Part shown: positions 25,148 through 34,365 of the stretch, one piece after another
Layout of the letters: each line of letters starts with the position of its first letter
How positions within the stretch are numbered: the stretch's first letter is position 1
Notes under the pieces: model-generated
Told to the model about the DNA's origin: nothing
What the model saw: the letters and a program-made list of their open reading frames with translations, nothing else
Databases searched by the model: none
Assembly: GCF_000383955.1 (NCBI RefSeq)
Contig: NZ_KB913013.1
Location: forward strand, 291,694 to 355,693
Reading direction: 5' to 3'
DNA from: Rudanella lutea DSM 19387
Lineage (GTDB): Bacteria; Bacteroidota; Bacteroidia; Cytophagales; Spirosomataceae
Length of the DNA stretch: 64,000 bases
Position numbers and translations under genes: made by a program

Positions 25148-27340
25148 TCAGAATGCGCTTCGAACTGTTAGGGTTAGGTTGCGGCCGGGGGCGCTGATTC
25201 CGCTGGCGAAGTAGCGATAATTTCTATCCAGAATATTTTCTAACGCGGCCTGTACCGTCAGGTAAGGCCCTGCTTTAAACGAGCCCCGTACGTTCAGTGT
25301 CGTCCAGGCCGGCATACCGTCGGGGGTGGCATATTGGGCGTTATCTTCTCCTTCCGGGTTGTAGTCTGCAATTCGCTTCCATCCGTTATAAAGAGCCCAG
25401 ACTTCAGCCTGCACCCGTCCATTCTGATAGGTCAGGGCAGTTCGGCCAAAGGTCGGCGGAATGTGGTCGAGTGGGGTCTTTTTAGCGTCTTTGATCCGTC
25501 CCTGCGTGCCGTTGAGCGTACTGCTCAGCGTGAGCTGGTTGGTCAGACGGAGTTGAGCCGCCACGTTCCAGCCCTGAATGACAGCCTGCCGTTTGTTTTG
25601 AGCGGCCAGTACGGAGCTCATCTGCCCGCCATAGAGCACACTCGTTTGGCCATTCAGGCTAAACGCATCCACGACAATGGCATTGGTAAACAGGGTGTAG
25701 TAATACGTAGCGTCGAGCCGCAGCCGATTGCCCAGCCACTGCGAAACCGAAAGCTCTCCGTTGTACGTGTATTCTGGCTTGATACCGGGGTTCGGCACAA
25801 CGAGAACGCCCGCCCGCGAATCGAATACTTTGGTCAGATCGTCGACGTTGGGCGCGCGGAAACCCGTAGACCCCAGGAGGGACACGCGCGTCCGGTCGGT
25901 AGGGCGGTACAGCAAACTAAGGTTACCTGTGAGGGCTGCCGGCCGCTGCCGGATGCTATTAAACGGGAACGGGAAGAACGTTTTGTCGGTAAATTGAGCT
26001 TCTAACTGCGACCAGCCGTACCGGATACCTCCGTTCAGGGTCAGGGCTTTGCTGAGTGAAACCGCATCGCTCACGTACAGGCCGAGGGTCTGAAGGGTAC
26101 TACCTCCATCGGGATAGCGGGTGTTGAATGGGCCAGGAGCCCCCGTTAAGGCGTTGACTGTCTGGGCGTTGGAGTGTACGCCGTTGTGCGTAAGTTCCAG
26201 TCCGTACTGGATCAGATGCCGACCGGCCTGTTTCTGTAAATCGGCATTCACCGACCAAACGCCGACTCGCTCCAGTTGCTCATTCCGGGCTGCTGCGCCC
26301 AGTCGACGACTGATACGGCTCTCTTCAATGTGCTGGAAAGCTGCCGTCAGCATGGCCCGGTCGTACAGGCGCGTTGGCCGCGAGAGGGTCAGGTTGTACG
26401 ACGTCAACAGGCGTTTTTCAGGGCCGTAGTACCATTCTGCAAACCGAAGCCGACCCGAGGCCATTTCAGTAAGCCGGTCGTAACGAGGAACATCGCCTGT
26501 GGTCGAATACTGTACGTTGAGCGTATGCTGAACGCCCTCTGAGGGCTTAAACAAAACTTTTTGCAGGATATCGAGCTGTTGGTACGCTGACCCGATCTGC
26601 TTATTTGGGTTGGCGTTTTTTACCGGTACATCTTCATTATTGTGGCGCTCCACGTACATAAAGCGCTTACCAAAGTCGGGGTAAGCGTCCCGGCGTCGGT
26701 TACCCTGAACAATATCACCAAATGATCCGTAGGTCACGCTCGTCAGAAAACCAAGCCGGCGGTTGCCGAGGCTTACATCAGCATGCGCCGTCCGTTCGCC
26801 GGTGGCGGAGCCGTATCGGATATAAGCTGAGGGCTTGACAAGCCAGTTTTTTGCGCCCGAGAGCTCTGGGTTGCGGCTCTGAAAGTACATGACCCCGCCC
26901 AGGGCATCGCTGCCGTAGATAAGCGACGACGGGCCAAACAGGACTTCAGCCCGTTCGAGCATTGAAGGGTCAATTCGCAACACGTTCTGTAAATGCCCGG
27001 CCCGGTAAATGGCGTTGTTCATCCGAACCCCATCAACCACAATCAGGACCCGGCTTGCTTCAAAGCCGCGCAATACGGGGCTACCTCCTCCGCCCTGACT
27101 CTTCTGCACAAATACGTTACCGGTTTGCTGCAACAAATCGGCCGAATTCATGGGGTTGCGTTGGGCAATCTGACTCCCGGTTATGGTCTCGGTTTGAAAC
27201 GGAACGGGGCCTTTGGTCTGAAACTTTTGCGCTACTACCCGCACCTCGTCGAGGTCAATTGACCGGCGGGTACTGTCTGCTGTCTGTGCAGGGGCGTTCA
27301 GAACAGCAAGACTAAAAAAAAAGGGTAAAAAATAGCGCAT
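25148..27340 (-). CDS. TonB-dependent receptor, heme/hemoglobin-type
   Basis: 730 residues from the ATG at 27340, which begins a clean signal peptide (FLPFFFSLAVLNAPAQ). A plug domain follows with DEVRVVAQKF as the TonB-box region, VQKSQGGGGSPVLRGFEASRVLIVVDGVRMNNAIYR split over the plug loops, and SSLIYGSDALGGVMYF; the rest is a 22-strand barrel ending in a terminal phenylalanine (LTVRSAF). The plug sequence is typical of hemin, hemoglobin or lactoferrin receptors. There is no carboxypeptidase-like N-terminal domain, unlike the receptor at 38022. The ligand is not settled by the sequence. Confidence 0.88.
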   Translation of the reverse strand: MRYFLPFFFSLAVLNAPAQTADSTRRSIDLDEVRVVAQKFQTKGPVPFQTETITGSQIAQRNPMNSADLLQQTGNVFVQKSQGGGGSPVLRGFEASRVLIVVDGVRMNNAIYRAGHLQNVLRIDPSMLERAEVLFGPSSLIYGSDALGGVMYFQSRNPELSGAKNWLVKPSAYIRYGSATGERTAHADVSLGNRRLGFLTSVTYGSFGDIVQGNRRRDAYPDFGKRFMYVERHNNEDVPVKNANPNKQIGSAYQQLDILQKVLFKPSEGVQHTLNVQYSTTGDVPRYDRLTEMASGRLRFAEWYYGPEKRLLTSYNLTLSRPTRLYDRAMLTAAFQHIEESRISRRLGAAARNEQLERVGVWSVNADLQKQAGRHLIQYGLELTHNGVHSNAQTVNALTGAPGPFNTRYPDGGSTLQTLGLYVSDAVSLSKALTLNGGIRYGWSQLEAQFTDKTFFPFPFNSIRQRPAALTGNLSLLYRPTDRTRVSLLGSTGFRAPNVDDLTKVFDSRAGVLVVPNPGIKPEYTYNGELSVSQWLGNRLRLDATYYYTLFTNAIVVDAFSLNGQTSVLYGGQMSSVLAAQNKRQAVIQGWNVAAQLRLTNQLTLSSTLNGTQGRIKDAKKTPLDHIPPTFGRTALTYQNGRVQAEVWALYNGWKRIADYNPEGEDNAQYATPDGMPAWTTLNVRGSFKAGPYLTVQAALENILDRNYRYFASGISAPGRNLTLTVRSAF

Positions 27341-27477
27341 GCAGTAATGTTGGAGGATGAAATGCGTTGCCAAAACAGGCCCGAAATTAGCTAAAAAAGC
27401 AATGGTGCCTGCCCGGTTATAGGTATAGGTATGTAAAGCCCGATTTTGGCAATAAAATGAGGGGTTTAGGGCCGATG

Positions 27478-29817
27478 TCAGAACGTCGGGCAACGCGTGC
27501 TGCCCCAGCGGGTGCTTCGGCGGGGCCGGGCTGGTTTGGGCATCCGACTTCGTTTGGCGGGTGTGCCCGCCACGGCGGGGCGCGTAGCTACCGGCGGGGT
27601 ACTTATTTCGGGAGCTGTTGCCGGACCTGGCTTCACGGCCGATGGGGCTACGGTAGCCGTCGTCGGCGCGGGGTCGGCCGGTTCGGGCATGGTCACAAAA
27701 TCGTCAATGGCCAACAGGTCGGGTGGGCGGGGCGGCTCCATGGCCAACGGAAACCGATGGTCAGGCGGGTAGTCGTACACATCGAAATCGTAATCGTACA
27801 GGTAGATATTGATGTAGCCATCCCGACTGTACTTGGCACTGATCGACTGCGTGGGCAACCGTCGTTCGGCCGCCAGAAGGTTCGGTTTGCGGTTAAGCGA
27901 GTCGGGGTAGAAAGTCCGGTACAATTTCACCCGGTTGTACTGGTAAATGAGGTTGTTGGAGTCGAGCTCGATAGCCAGATTGAGGTAGTAGCGCGAAAAA
28001 TCGGGTTTTCGGTTGGCAGCGTACAGCACGCCCATGTTATTGATGGCACTGCGGCTCATATAGGCCTGATAACTCTTCACGGCCTCATCGTAGAGGTTCA
28101 GGTTCTTCAGCACATTCCCCAGATTATTCTGGTAAAACCGGCGCGAGGTGTCCATTTGCTGGGCTTTTTCGTAGTCCTGCCGGGCCAGAGCGTAATACTT
28201 TCGGGCTTCCTCGATCTGTTTTTTCTTGTCGAGCTGTAGAGCCATGTATGAGCGAACAATCCCCCGGTTATTGAGCAAAAATGCCCGGCGGTGGCCCCGG
28301 TTAATCAGGCTGTCATAAAGGCCATGCGCTTTGTCGAGCTGATCCATTTCCAGCAGACTCACAGCCACCCCGTTGAGGGCGTTGAGGTTGGATGGATCAT
28401 CTTTCAGAGCCTCGCGAAACACCGGATACGCCTGATCCATCAGGTTCAGTTTCAGGAGCAAACTGCCCCGGTTGGCCTGCATCCGGGCACGGGTTTTGGC
28501 CGAAAGCTCCGGGGGCGGCTGAGCGCCCGGCCAATGGTGTTCGGCCGTTTTGTTGATAGCCTGTTGTAGCATTTCGAGGGCCTGCCCGTATAAATCCTGC
28601 CGCCGGTACACTTCGCTCAGGCCCGAGAAAGCCGATGGGTCGCCGGGGCGCAGCCGGGACACAATTTCAAGGGCACGCCGGGCCGTATCGAACCGGCTGA
28701 TACTGAGCGAAGCCAGTCCCTGATGCAGATAAGCGTCGGCATGGTCGGGGTTTGTCGGGTCGAGCCGGGCCGTAATCTGCCGCAGATGCCCCATTGACTC
28801 AGGTAGGTTCCCTTGCCGGAAGGCCACCACGCCCAGCCCCATGCGGGCGTTCAGGCTGGCGGGGTCTTGCCGAAGTACCGTTTCGTACTGGACCCGTGCA
28901 CTGCGGTAGTCACGGTTGCTGGCCAGTGCATTGGCCAGTCCGGTGCGGGCTGCCGTCGACTGGGGCATGAGCTGCAGGGCGGCCCGGTACTCCGCGGCTG
29001 CCCGACCAAACTCGCGCTGCCCGTAGCGGGCGTTGGCCATGCCCAGCCGGGCGGCCCCGTGCGCCGAGCGGTCGTTGCCCGTCAGGTACTGCTCAAATAA
29101 GGCGACCGCATCATCGAATTTACGCATTCCCAGCAAGGCATTGCCCATCCGGACAGGCATAACGGGTCCGTAGGTCTCGTCGTTTTCCAACGCTTTGTAG
29201 GCTTTCAGGGCGTCGGCATAAAAGCCCTGTACCAGAGCCAGATCAGCGCGAAGCAGCTGGGCCGTAGACCCTGCTGCGCCCGATAGCGTACGTTCGGCTT
29301 CCTTGAATTGACCTAACTGATATTGCGCCAGGGCGATGTTTACGGCCTTTTCGTCGGCCCACTCCCGGGTGGCCGGGGCTGCCTGCAACGTTTTCAGACC
29401 GCCTGCCCAGTCGCCCTGTCGGCATTGCAGACCGCCGAGGTTGAGTTGTGCGTGTGCAAAGGTGTTGGCTTTCTGGAGGGCGGCCGCTGCTTCGTCGAAG
29501 CGTTTGAGTTTGAGTAGTACTAACGCCCGGTTATAGGTCAGCGTGTCGGAAGGGCGTGTCTGACCAGCTTTGGTGAGCAGGCCAAGTGCCTGCGCCTGTT
29601 TGCCAGCTTTGCTGAACAGTATCGCCGTGTTGTTTTGGCCCGGTACCGGATCTTTGCGGGTGGGTGCTGAGGCCGCTACCCGTACGGGCGCGGGACTCTT
29701 GAGCGAGTCGGTACGGGTAGGCTTGGAAGAAGAAAAAAGCCCCCGTTCTGCGCCCCCAAACAGAGGACAGATACTCACCAAACAAGCCGACAACCACACG
29801 CACCAACTTCCCTTCAT
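27478..29817 (-). CDS. tetratricopeptide-repeat protein, exported
   Basis: 779 residues. An N-terminal signal-like segment (WLSACLVSICPLFGG) is followed by at least twelve TPR units from about residue 80 to 600, for example RFDEAAAALQKAN, YGQREFGRAAAEYRAALQLMP and LNALNGVAVSLLEMDQLDKAHGLY. A region rich in proline, alanine and threonine forms the C-terminal 100 residues and ends in an unusually basic tail. Probably a periplasmic or outer-membrane scaffold. The tail could result from a late frameshift, which I could not establish. Confidence 0.85.
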   Translation of the reverse strand: MKGSWCVWLSACLVSICPLFGGAERGLFSSSKPTRTDSLKSPAPVRVAASAPTRKDPVPGQNNTAILFSKAGKQAQALGLLTKAGQTRPSDTLTYNRALVLLKLKRFDEAAAALQKANTFAHAQLNLGGLQCRQGDWAGGLKTLQAAPATREWADEKAVNIALAQYQLGQFKEAERTLSGAAGSTAQLLRADLALVQGFYADALKAYKALENDETYGPVMPVRMGNALLGMRKFDDAVALFEQYLTGNDRSAHGAARLGMANARYGQREFGRAAAEYRAALQLMPQSTAARTGLANALASNRDYRSARVQYETVLRQDPASLNARMGLGVVAFRQGNLPESMGHLRQITARLDPTNPDHADAYLHQGLASLSISRFDTARRALEIVSRLRPGDPSAFSGLSEVYRRQDLYGQALEMLQQAINKTAEHHWPGAQPPPELSAKTRARMQANRGSLLLKLNLMDQAYPVFREALKDDPSNLNALNGVAVSLLEMDQLDKAHGLYDSLINRGHRRAFLLNNRGIVRSYMALQLDKKKQIEEARKYYALARQDYEKAQQMDTSRRFYQNNLGNVLKNLNLYDEAVKSYQAYMSRSAINNMGVLYAANRKPDFSRYYLNLAIELDSNNLIYQYNRVKLYRTFYPDSLNRKPNLLAAERRLPTQSISAKYSRDGYINIYLYDYDFDVYDYPPDHRFPLAMEPPRPPDLLAIDDFVTMPEPADPAPTTATVAPSAVKPGPATAPEISTPPVATRPAVAGTPAKRSRMPKPARPRRSTRWGSTRCPTF

Positions 29818-29949
29818 GCCGTAAAACTAATGGATAGGAGCACAGATTTCACCGAGGCAGCCGATTTTCGCCCGTATGGCTTATATGAAACGGGTTAAAT
29901 GTATACTAGGCGTGGTCGGGTCACAAAAAATAGAGTAACTTTGACTATC

Positions 29950-30660
29950 ATGGCTGCTAAAACCGTAACCAAGGCCGTTTTGACGGCACCCACGCTCCAG
30001 TTCATGCGTGACCTGGCTCAGAATAACAACCGCGAATGGTTTCAGCTCAACCGCAAACGCTATGACGCTGCAAAGGCCGAATTTGTCACGTTTGTCCATC
30101 AGGTATTGCAAAATGTATCTGGGTTTGAGCCCCTTCCAAACACCGACGCAAAAGACTGTATCTTCCGAATCAACCGCGACATCCGTTTTTCAAAAGATAA
30201 AGCCCCTTATAAACTTAATCTGGCTGCGGCTATCGGGCCGGGCGGGCGGCATTCGGGGCGGATTGATTATTACATCCATATTCAGCCCGGCAATGAGTCG
30301 TTTATCGGTGCGGGTATGTGGCAGCCCACCCCCGAACATCTGGCCAAATTCCGGCAGGAGATCGACTACAATGTGGAGTCGCTGACGGATATTATCGAGG
30401 CTCAGCCGTTTCGGTCGTACTTTCCCGAAATCTGGGGAGAGACCATGAAAACGGCCCCAAAAGGCTACACCGCCGACCATCCGCATATTCATCTGCTCCG
30501 GCGTAAGCAACTGTTTTTTATGCACCGGTACACAGATAAAGACGTACTAAAACCGGGCTTTGTTGACGAAATAACGCAGGCCTGCCAGTTGCTGAAACCT
30601 TATTGCGACTATCTGAATTACCTCTTTTTTGAAGAAAAAGACGAAGCCATTACCCTCTGA
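29950..30660 (+). CDS. DUF2461 family protein
   Basis: 236 residues from the ATG at 29950. FMRDLAQNNNREWFQLNRKRYDAAK, IFRINRDIRFSKDKAPYK and GGRHSGRIDYYIHIQPGNESFIGAGMW are the hallmarks of DUF2461 (TIGR02453), a cytoplasmic family of unknown function widespread in Bacteroidota. The RidA-like gene follows after six bases, so the two are probably co-transcribed. Confidence 0.9.
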   Translation: MAAKTVTKAVLTAPTLQFMRDLAQNNNREWFQLNRKRYDAAKAEFVTFVHQVLQNVSGFEPLPNTDAKDCIFRINRDIRFSKDKAPYKLNLAAAIGPGGRHSGRIDYYIHIQPGNESFIGAGMWQPTPEHLAKFRQEIDYNVESLTDIIEAQPFRSYFPEIWGETMKTAPKGYTADHPHIHLLRRKQLFFMHRYTDKDVLKPGFVDEITQACQLLKPYCDYLNYLFFEEKDEAITL

Positions 30661-30666
30661 TCTGGA

Positions 30667-31143
30667 ATGAAACACTGCCTGAACCGCTGGCTGATGGTGG
30701 GGGTGCTGAGCCTCTCGGGGCTTATGGGTCATGCCCAAAGTACGCCCACCGCCAAACTGCTGCCTACGTACCTGTACCCGGTTGAAACCACGGTGCCGAA
30801 CCGGAAAATCTACATTTGTGGCCAACGGCCCGTAGATGATCAGGGGCAGGTAGTGAGCCGGGGCAACCTCAATGCGCAATTGGCGCTCATTTTTGTGAAC
30901 CTCACCCAGACCCTCCGCACCGTTGGGATGGGTCCAAACAATATCCGCCAGATTTCGTATCGAATTACCAATTCGGATGAAAAATCTAACAGTGATAACC
31001 AACAGGTAGTCAGAGGATTGGCGAATAGGTATTTCTCTGAGAATAAAGCGAATCTGCCCACTATTTCCGACATTAAAAACGTGCCGCAACAGGTAGATAA
31101 AGACGTGATGATTGAGGTCGAGGTGGTGGCTGTCAAGGATTAA
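30667..31143 (+). CDS. exported RidA-family (YjgF/L-PSP) protein
   Basis: 158 residues. A signal peptide (MVGVLSLSGLMGHAQ) precedes a RidA fold: ICGQRPVDDQGQVVSRGNLNAQLALIFVNL, then LRTVGMGPNNIRQISYRIT and a C-terminal VMIEVEVVAVKD. Cytoplasmic RidA deaminates reactive enamines; the conserved catalytic arginine region is altered and the protein is exported, so another role is likely. It ends at a junction occupied by a heptamer hairpin of family B. Confidence 0.8.
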   Translation: MKHCLNRWLMVGVLSLSGLMGHAQSTPTAKLLPTYLYPVETTVPNRKIYICGQRPVDDQGQVVSRGNLNAQLALIFVNLTQTLRTVGMGPNNIRQISYRITNSDEKSNSDNQQVVRGLANRYFSENKANLPTISDIKNVPQQVDKDVMIEVEVVAVKD

Positions 31144-31223
31144 CCAAACCGGGGGCCATTCGTAGCGAACATATGGCCCCCGGTTTGGGCTTCCGTGCGT
31201 ACACTGGCAGGGGAGGAAAGTTT

Positions 31224-31324
31224 TCAGTGCTGGCCATTCGGACTTCAGATACCAGACGTTAGACCCACTACCCTTCTGCAGAGAAGTTTAACGTCTGGTG
31301 TCCAACATCTCATATCAGTACTGA
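31224..31324. repeat. heptamer hairpin B1
   Basis: About 100 bp, imperfect palindrome of two 39-40 bp arms with TCAGTRCTG at both ends. The arms read as heptamers AGATACC, AGACGTT, AGACCCA. The centre contains CTACCCTTCTG, shared with B3 and, inverted, with B2. It sits between the convergent RidA and cobT genes. Confidence 0.87.
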
Positions 31325-31332
31325 GAGGAAAG

Positions 31333-32367
31333 TTATTCTTTCCCGGATACGCCCGCCGAGGCAAACGAGGCCATGTCGGAGAGCATGGCAGCTGCACTTT
31401 TCAGCAACGGGTATGCCAGCGCACAACCTGACCCTTCGCCCAGCCGCATTCCGAGGCTCAGCAGCGGTTCGGCATTGAGGTGCCCCAGCATGAGGTGATG
31501 CCCCGCTTCGTTCGACTCGTGGCAGAATACGCAATAGTCTACAACCGCCGGGTCGATAGCCTGCGCCACGAGCAGGGCCGCCGTGGCAATGAACCCATCC
31601 ACCAGAATCACCATCTGGTTTTCGGCCGCCCGGAGCATACCACCCACGATGGCCGCAATCTCAAACCCGCCGAGTGTAGCCAGCAGCTCGATTGGCGAGT
31701 GGCCCACTTCAGCGTGCCGATCCGACACCGCCTGTAGCACCTGAAGCTTGTGAGCCAGGGCCGAATCATTGAGGCCAGTACCGCGCCCCACGCATTGGTC
31801 GAGCGGCAGGCCCGTGAGCCGTTGCATGAGCAAACTGGCCGACGACGTATTGCCAATCCCCATTTCACCAAAACCCACTACCGTGCAGTCGCGGTACACG
31901 AGCCCATCTACCAGAATCCGACCTGCATCCATAGCGGCTTCGCATTCGTCGAGCGTCATGGCGGGTTCATAGCGCATATTGCGCGTACCGGGTGCCACTT
32001 TGTATTTCACAAAACCGGGTGCGTTTTCGGCAAAAGTGCCGTTCACACCCACATCGCATACCACAAGCTGAAGCCCGTTGGTCTGGCAAAAAACGTTCAC
32101 GGCTGCCCCGCCATTCAGAAAGTTGTGTACCATCTGATAGGTCACGGCTGAGGGGTACGCACTGACGCCCTCGGCCGTCAGGCCGTGGTCGCCCGCAAAT
32201 ACGAGCAGGTGCGGATGGGTGAGGGTAGGGGTGGGCGTTTGCTGAATGAGGGCGAGTTGCAGGGCCAGGCGTTCGAGTTGCCCCAATGCCCCAAGAGGCT
32301 TGGTTTTCTGGTCGATGAGTTGCTGAAACTCGGCCTGACGAGTGCGATTGATGGGTGTAATAGGCAT
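31333..32367 (-). CDS. cobT: nicotinate-nucleotide--dimethylbenzimidazole phosphoribosyltransferase
   Basis: 344 residues from the ATG at 32367; about 50 upstream in-frame codons have no family similarity. It forms alpha-ribazole-5-phosphate from the lower-ligand base. Seen: KTKPLGALGQLE, LVFAGDHGLTAEGVSAYP, GIGNTSSAS and the catalytic glutamate in LGEGSG near residue 311. With cobS and cobC 10 kb upstream it completes lower-ligand assembly; cobU/cobP is not in the window. Confidence 0.95.
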   Translation of the reverse strand: MPITPINRTRQAEFQQLIDQKTKPLGALGQLERLALQLALIQQTPTPTLTHPHLLVFAGDHGLTAEGVSAYPSAVTYQMVHNFLNGGAAVNVFCQTNGLQLVVCDVGVNGTFAENAPGFVKYKVAPGTRNMRYEPAMTLDECEAAMDAGRILVDGLVYRDCTVVGFGEMGIGNTSSASLLMQRLTGLPLDQCVGRGTGLNDSALAHKLQVLQAVSDRHAEVGHSPIELLATLGGFEIAAIVGGMLRAAENQMVILVDGFIATAALLVAQAIDPAVVDYCVFCHESNEAGHHLMLGHLNAEPLLSLGMRLGEGSGCALAYPLLKSAAAMLSDMASFASAGVSGKE

Positions 32368-32528
32368 TTCCTGTGTGAGCAAATAGGCTGCAAAGATGCG
32401 CAAAAAGGGGATAGAGCCGGTTGTAGAGCATCGGTCAAATACAATTGAAATACCGAATGCTAAACCATTCAGACAGGGGGTGTCTATTTTCGATAGGTTT
32501 GATACACAAAACAACACGCTTGAACACG

Positions 32529-33188
32529 ATGAAACTCCTATCCGCTTTACTCATTTGGCTCGCATCGGCAACGGTTGCCCTGGCTCAGATAGAAAACAAC
32601 AATACGCTCTCGGTGCAAATCGACGGCAAAGAGTACAAAACCGCACCCCGGCGGGTCATGATTGGCAACGTGTGGTGGATCACAGCGAATACCGACAAGC
32701 CCGACCGCTCCTTACGGATCTGGCTGGGTGGCAACACCAACGTTGATCAGTTGCAGGAAGGAACCTATCTTGTGGTTGATGCCGACCGACCCGACACCCG
32801 CGAAAACCGGCAGAAGGTAGAAAGCATGGGTAAATACACCGGTTTGGCCGCGATCAAATATGTAGAAGAAACACGGGCACCCCGCATGGAGTATCATGTG
32901 GGCAAATCGCAGAATAACGACGAAGTTATCACTGTGAAAAAAGGAGCCGATGGATCCCTTACGGCTACGTTTAGTGGTAATTTGGCCGGTAGCTACTGGA
33001 AAGAGAAAGCCGGGGCTACGGTGTTTGGCGGTGTGGGTCGTTTGATGAATAAAATGGAGGATAAAGTGATTACCAAGGCATCGGGCTACGATTCGGGTAT
33101 CGACCCCGAAGGCAATGGCTACCGCCGGGGTGACAAAACCGATCAGATTGTGCTCACCAATGGTACGTTTATGCTCAAGATGAAGTAG
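32529..33188 (+). CDS. exported conserved hypothetical protein
   Basis: 219 residues from the ATG at 32529. Signal peptide LLSALLIWLASATVALAQ. The mature part appears beta-rich and contains a repeated pattern around SVQIDGKEYKTAPRRVMIG, similar in feel to Bacteroidota periplasmic proteins with a DUF6252-like or C2-like sandwich, but I cannot assign a family. Monocistronic, followed by a good terminator. Confidence 0.7.
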   Translation: MKLLSALLIWLASATVALAQIENNNTLSVQIDGKEYKTAPRRVMIGNVWWITANTDKPDRSLRIWLGGNTNVDQLQEGTYLVVDADRPDTRENRQKVESMGKYTGLAAIKYVEETRAPRMEYHVGKSQNNDEVITVKKGADGSLTATFSGNLAGSYWKEKAGATVFGGVGRLMNKMEDKVITKASGYDSGIDPEGNGYRRGDKTDQIVLTNGTFMLKMK

Positions 33189-33210
33189 GGGCCGCTACGG
33201 AATCCAGCAC

Positions 33211-33239
33211 AGGCACAGCAGGTTGTTGTGCCTTTTTTT
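33211..33239 (+). terminator. intrinsic terminator
   Basis: A 7-bp perfect stem (33211-33217 with 33227-33233) and a T run to 33239, about 22 bases after the stop of the exported hypothetical gene. Confidence 0.8.
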
Positions 33240-33355
33240 GTGCCATAATGGTTTGTCTTTACCGTTCATCAGACACTATAGCCGCCCAACATGCGGGCAT
33301 TTGATTAGAATCTTAAATAATTAGATAATTGTCTAACTGTTTAATCGGCTTTACA

Positions 33356-33697
33356 TTGAACACCTTATTCAAAGCCCTGAACGACCCAACCCGTCGGCAA
33401 ATGCTGGACATGCTACGCGGGGGCGACCTGACAGCCGGTGAGATTGCCGATCGGTTTGCCATGACTAAACCGAGTATTTCGCACCATCTTGATCTGCTGC
33501 GGCAGGCCGGGCTGGTTGAGTCGACCCGGCAGGGGCAGTTCATTTATTATTCACTCAATACATCGGTACTCGATGAGTTGCTGGGTTGGTTACTCAGTTT
33601 GGGTCAACCGGGCCTCTCGCGCCCAGACTCAGTAGGGCTGGGCGGCTCGTCCGCAGAAACCGGTGTTCAAACCCCCCAAAACCATGAAAAAGATTAA
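33356..33697 (+). CDS. ArsR-type repressor, SdpR family
   Basis: 113 residues if the TTG at 33356 is the start, giving MNTLFKALNDPTRRQMLDML, the usual N-terminus of SdpR-like autorepressors; an upstream TTG adds nine unlikely residues. Winged helix with the recognition region FAMTKPSISHHLDLLRQAGLV and wing TRQGQFIYYSL. In Bacillus SdpR represses its own operon with the immunity protein SdpI and is sequestered at the membrane. It overlaps the SdpI-like gene by 14 bases, pointing to translational coupling. Confidence 0.88.
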   Translation: MNTLFKALNDPTRRQMLDMLRGGDLTAGEIADRFAMTKPSISHHLDLLRQAGLVESTRQGQFIYYSLNTSVLDELLGWLLSLGQPGLSRPDSVGLGGSSAETGVQTPQNHEKD

Positions 33698-34343
33698 CAC
33701 CACCGATGTAATGATTTGGATCGCCATTGTGACTCCGTTTATCTATGCGGCATTCGTTTGGGATCAGTTGCCGCCCCGGCTGGTATCGCACTATGGTATG
33801 AATGGTAAGCCCGACGATACAATGCCCAAAGCTACGTTCCTACTGTTGATGGGGGGCATTCAGGTATTTGTCTATGCCCTTACCCGATATATGCCGGGGG
33901 CTGGCGTGTTCTCAAATGAACAATCGGGTAACTACCACCGGCTCCGGCTGGTAGTCAGCTTCTTCCTGTCAGGGCTGATGGGCTGGACGTTATACGCATC
34001 TACGCAGGCCGGTTTAGCCGAAGATAGTTCGCCGATCATGTTCATTGTCATGGTTTTAGTAGCAGCTATCGGCAACTACATGACTACGGTAAAGCCCAAT
34101 TTTTTTGTCGGTATCCGAACGCCCTGGACGTTGTTTAGCGAAACCGTTTGGCGTAAAACGCACCAAATGGCGGGTCGACTGTGGGTAGGAGGGGGCGTGA
34201 CTGGTGCCATTCTGTTGCTGTTGGTACCCAAGCCGTGGCAGATGCCGATTGTTGGGACCATAGCCGTCGTGCTGGCGGTGGTTCCCCTGGTGTATTCGTA
34301 CTGGGCGTATCGTAACGAAAAACGGCGCGCCGGCCTCCTGTAA
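33684..34343 (+). CDS. SdpI family membrane protein
   Basis: 219 residues with about six hydrophobic segments. DQLPPRLVSHYGMNGKPDDTMPK is the DUF1648-like loop and FFVGIRTPWTLFSETVWRKTHQMAGRLWV the SdpI signature. In Bacillus the family gives immunity against the SdpC toxin and signals to SdpR; no SdpC-like gene is in the window, so a general stress role is also possible. The start codon lies inside the sdpR-like gene. Confidence 0.9.
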   Translation: MKKINTTDVMIWIAIVTPFIYAAFVWDQLPPRLVSHYGMNGKPDDTMPKATFLLLMGGIQVFVYALTRYMPGAGVFSNEQSGNYHRLRLVVSFFLSGLMGWTLYASTQAGLAEDSSPIMFIVMVLVAAIGNYMTTVKPNFFVGIRTPWTLFSETVWRKTHQMAGRLWVGGGVTGAILLLLVPKPWQMPIVGTIAVVLAVVPLVYSYWAYRNEKRRAGLL

Positions 34344-34365
34344 TCAATCCAACCGACACATCTCT

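Noticed and set aside
27478-27560. Possible frameshift at the end of the TPR gene
   Set aside because: The basic tail is odd, but no alternative frame gives a clearly better continuation; composition alone is not enough.
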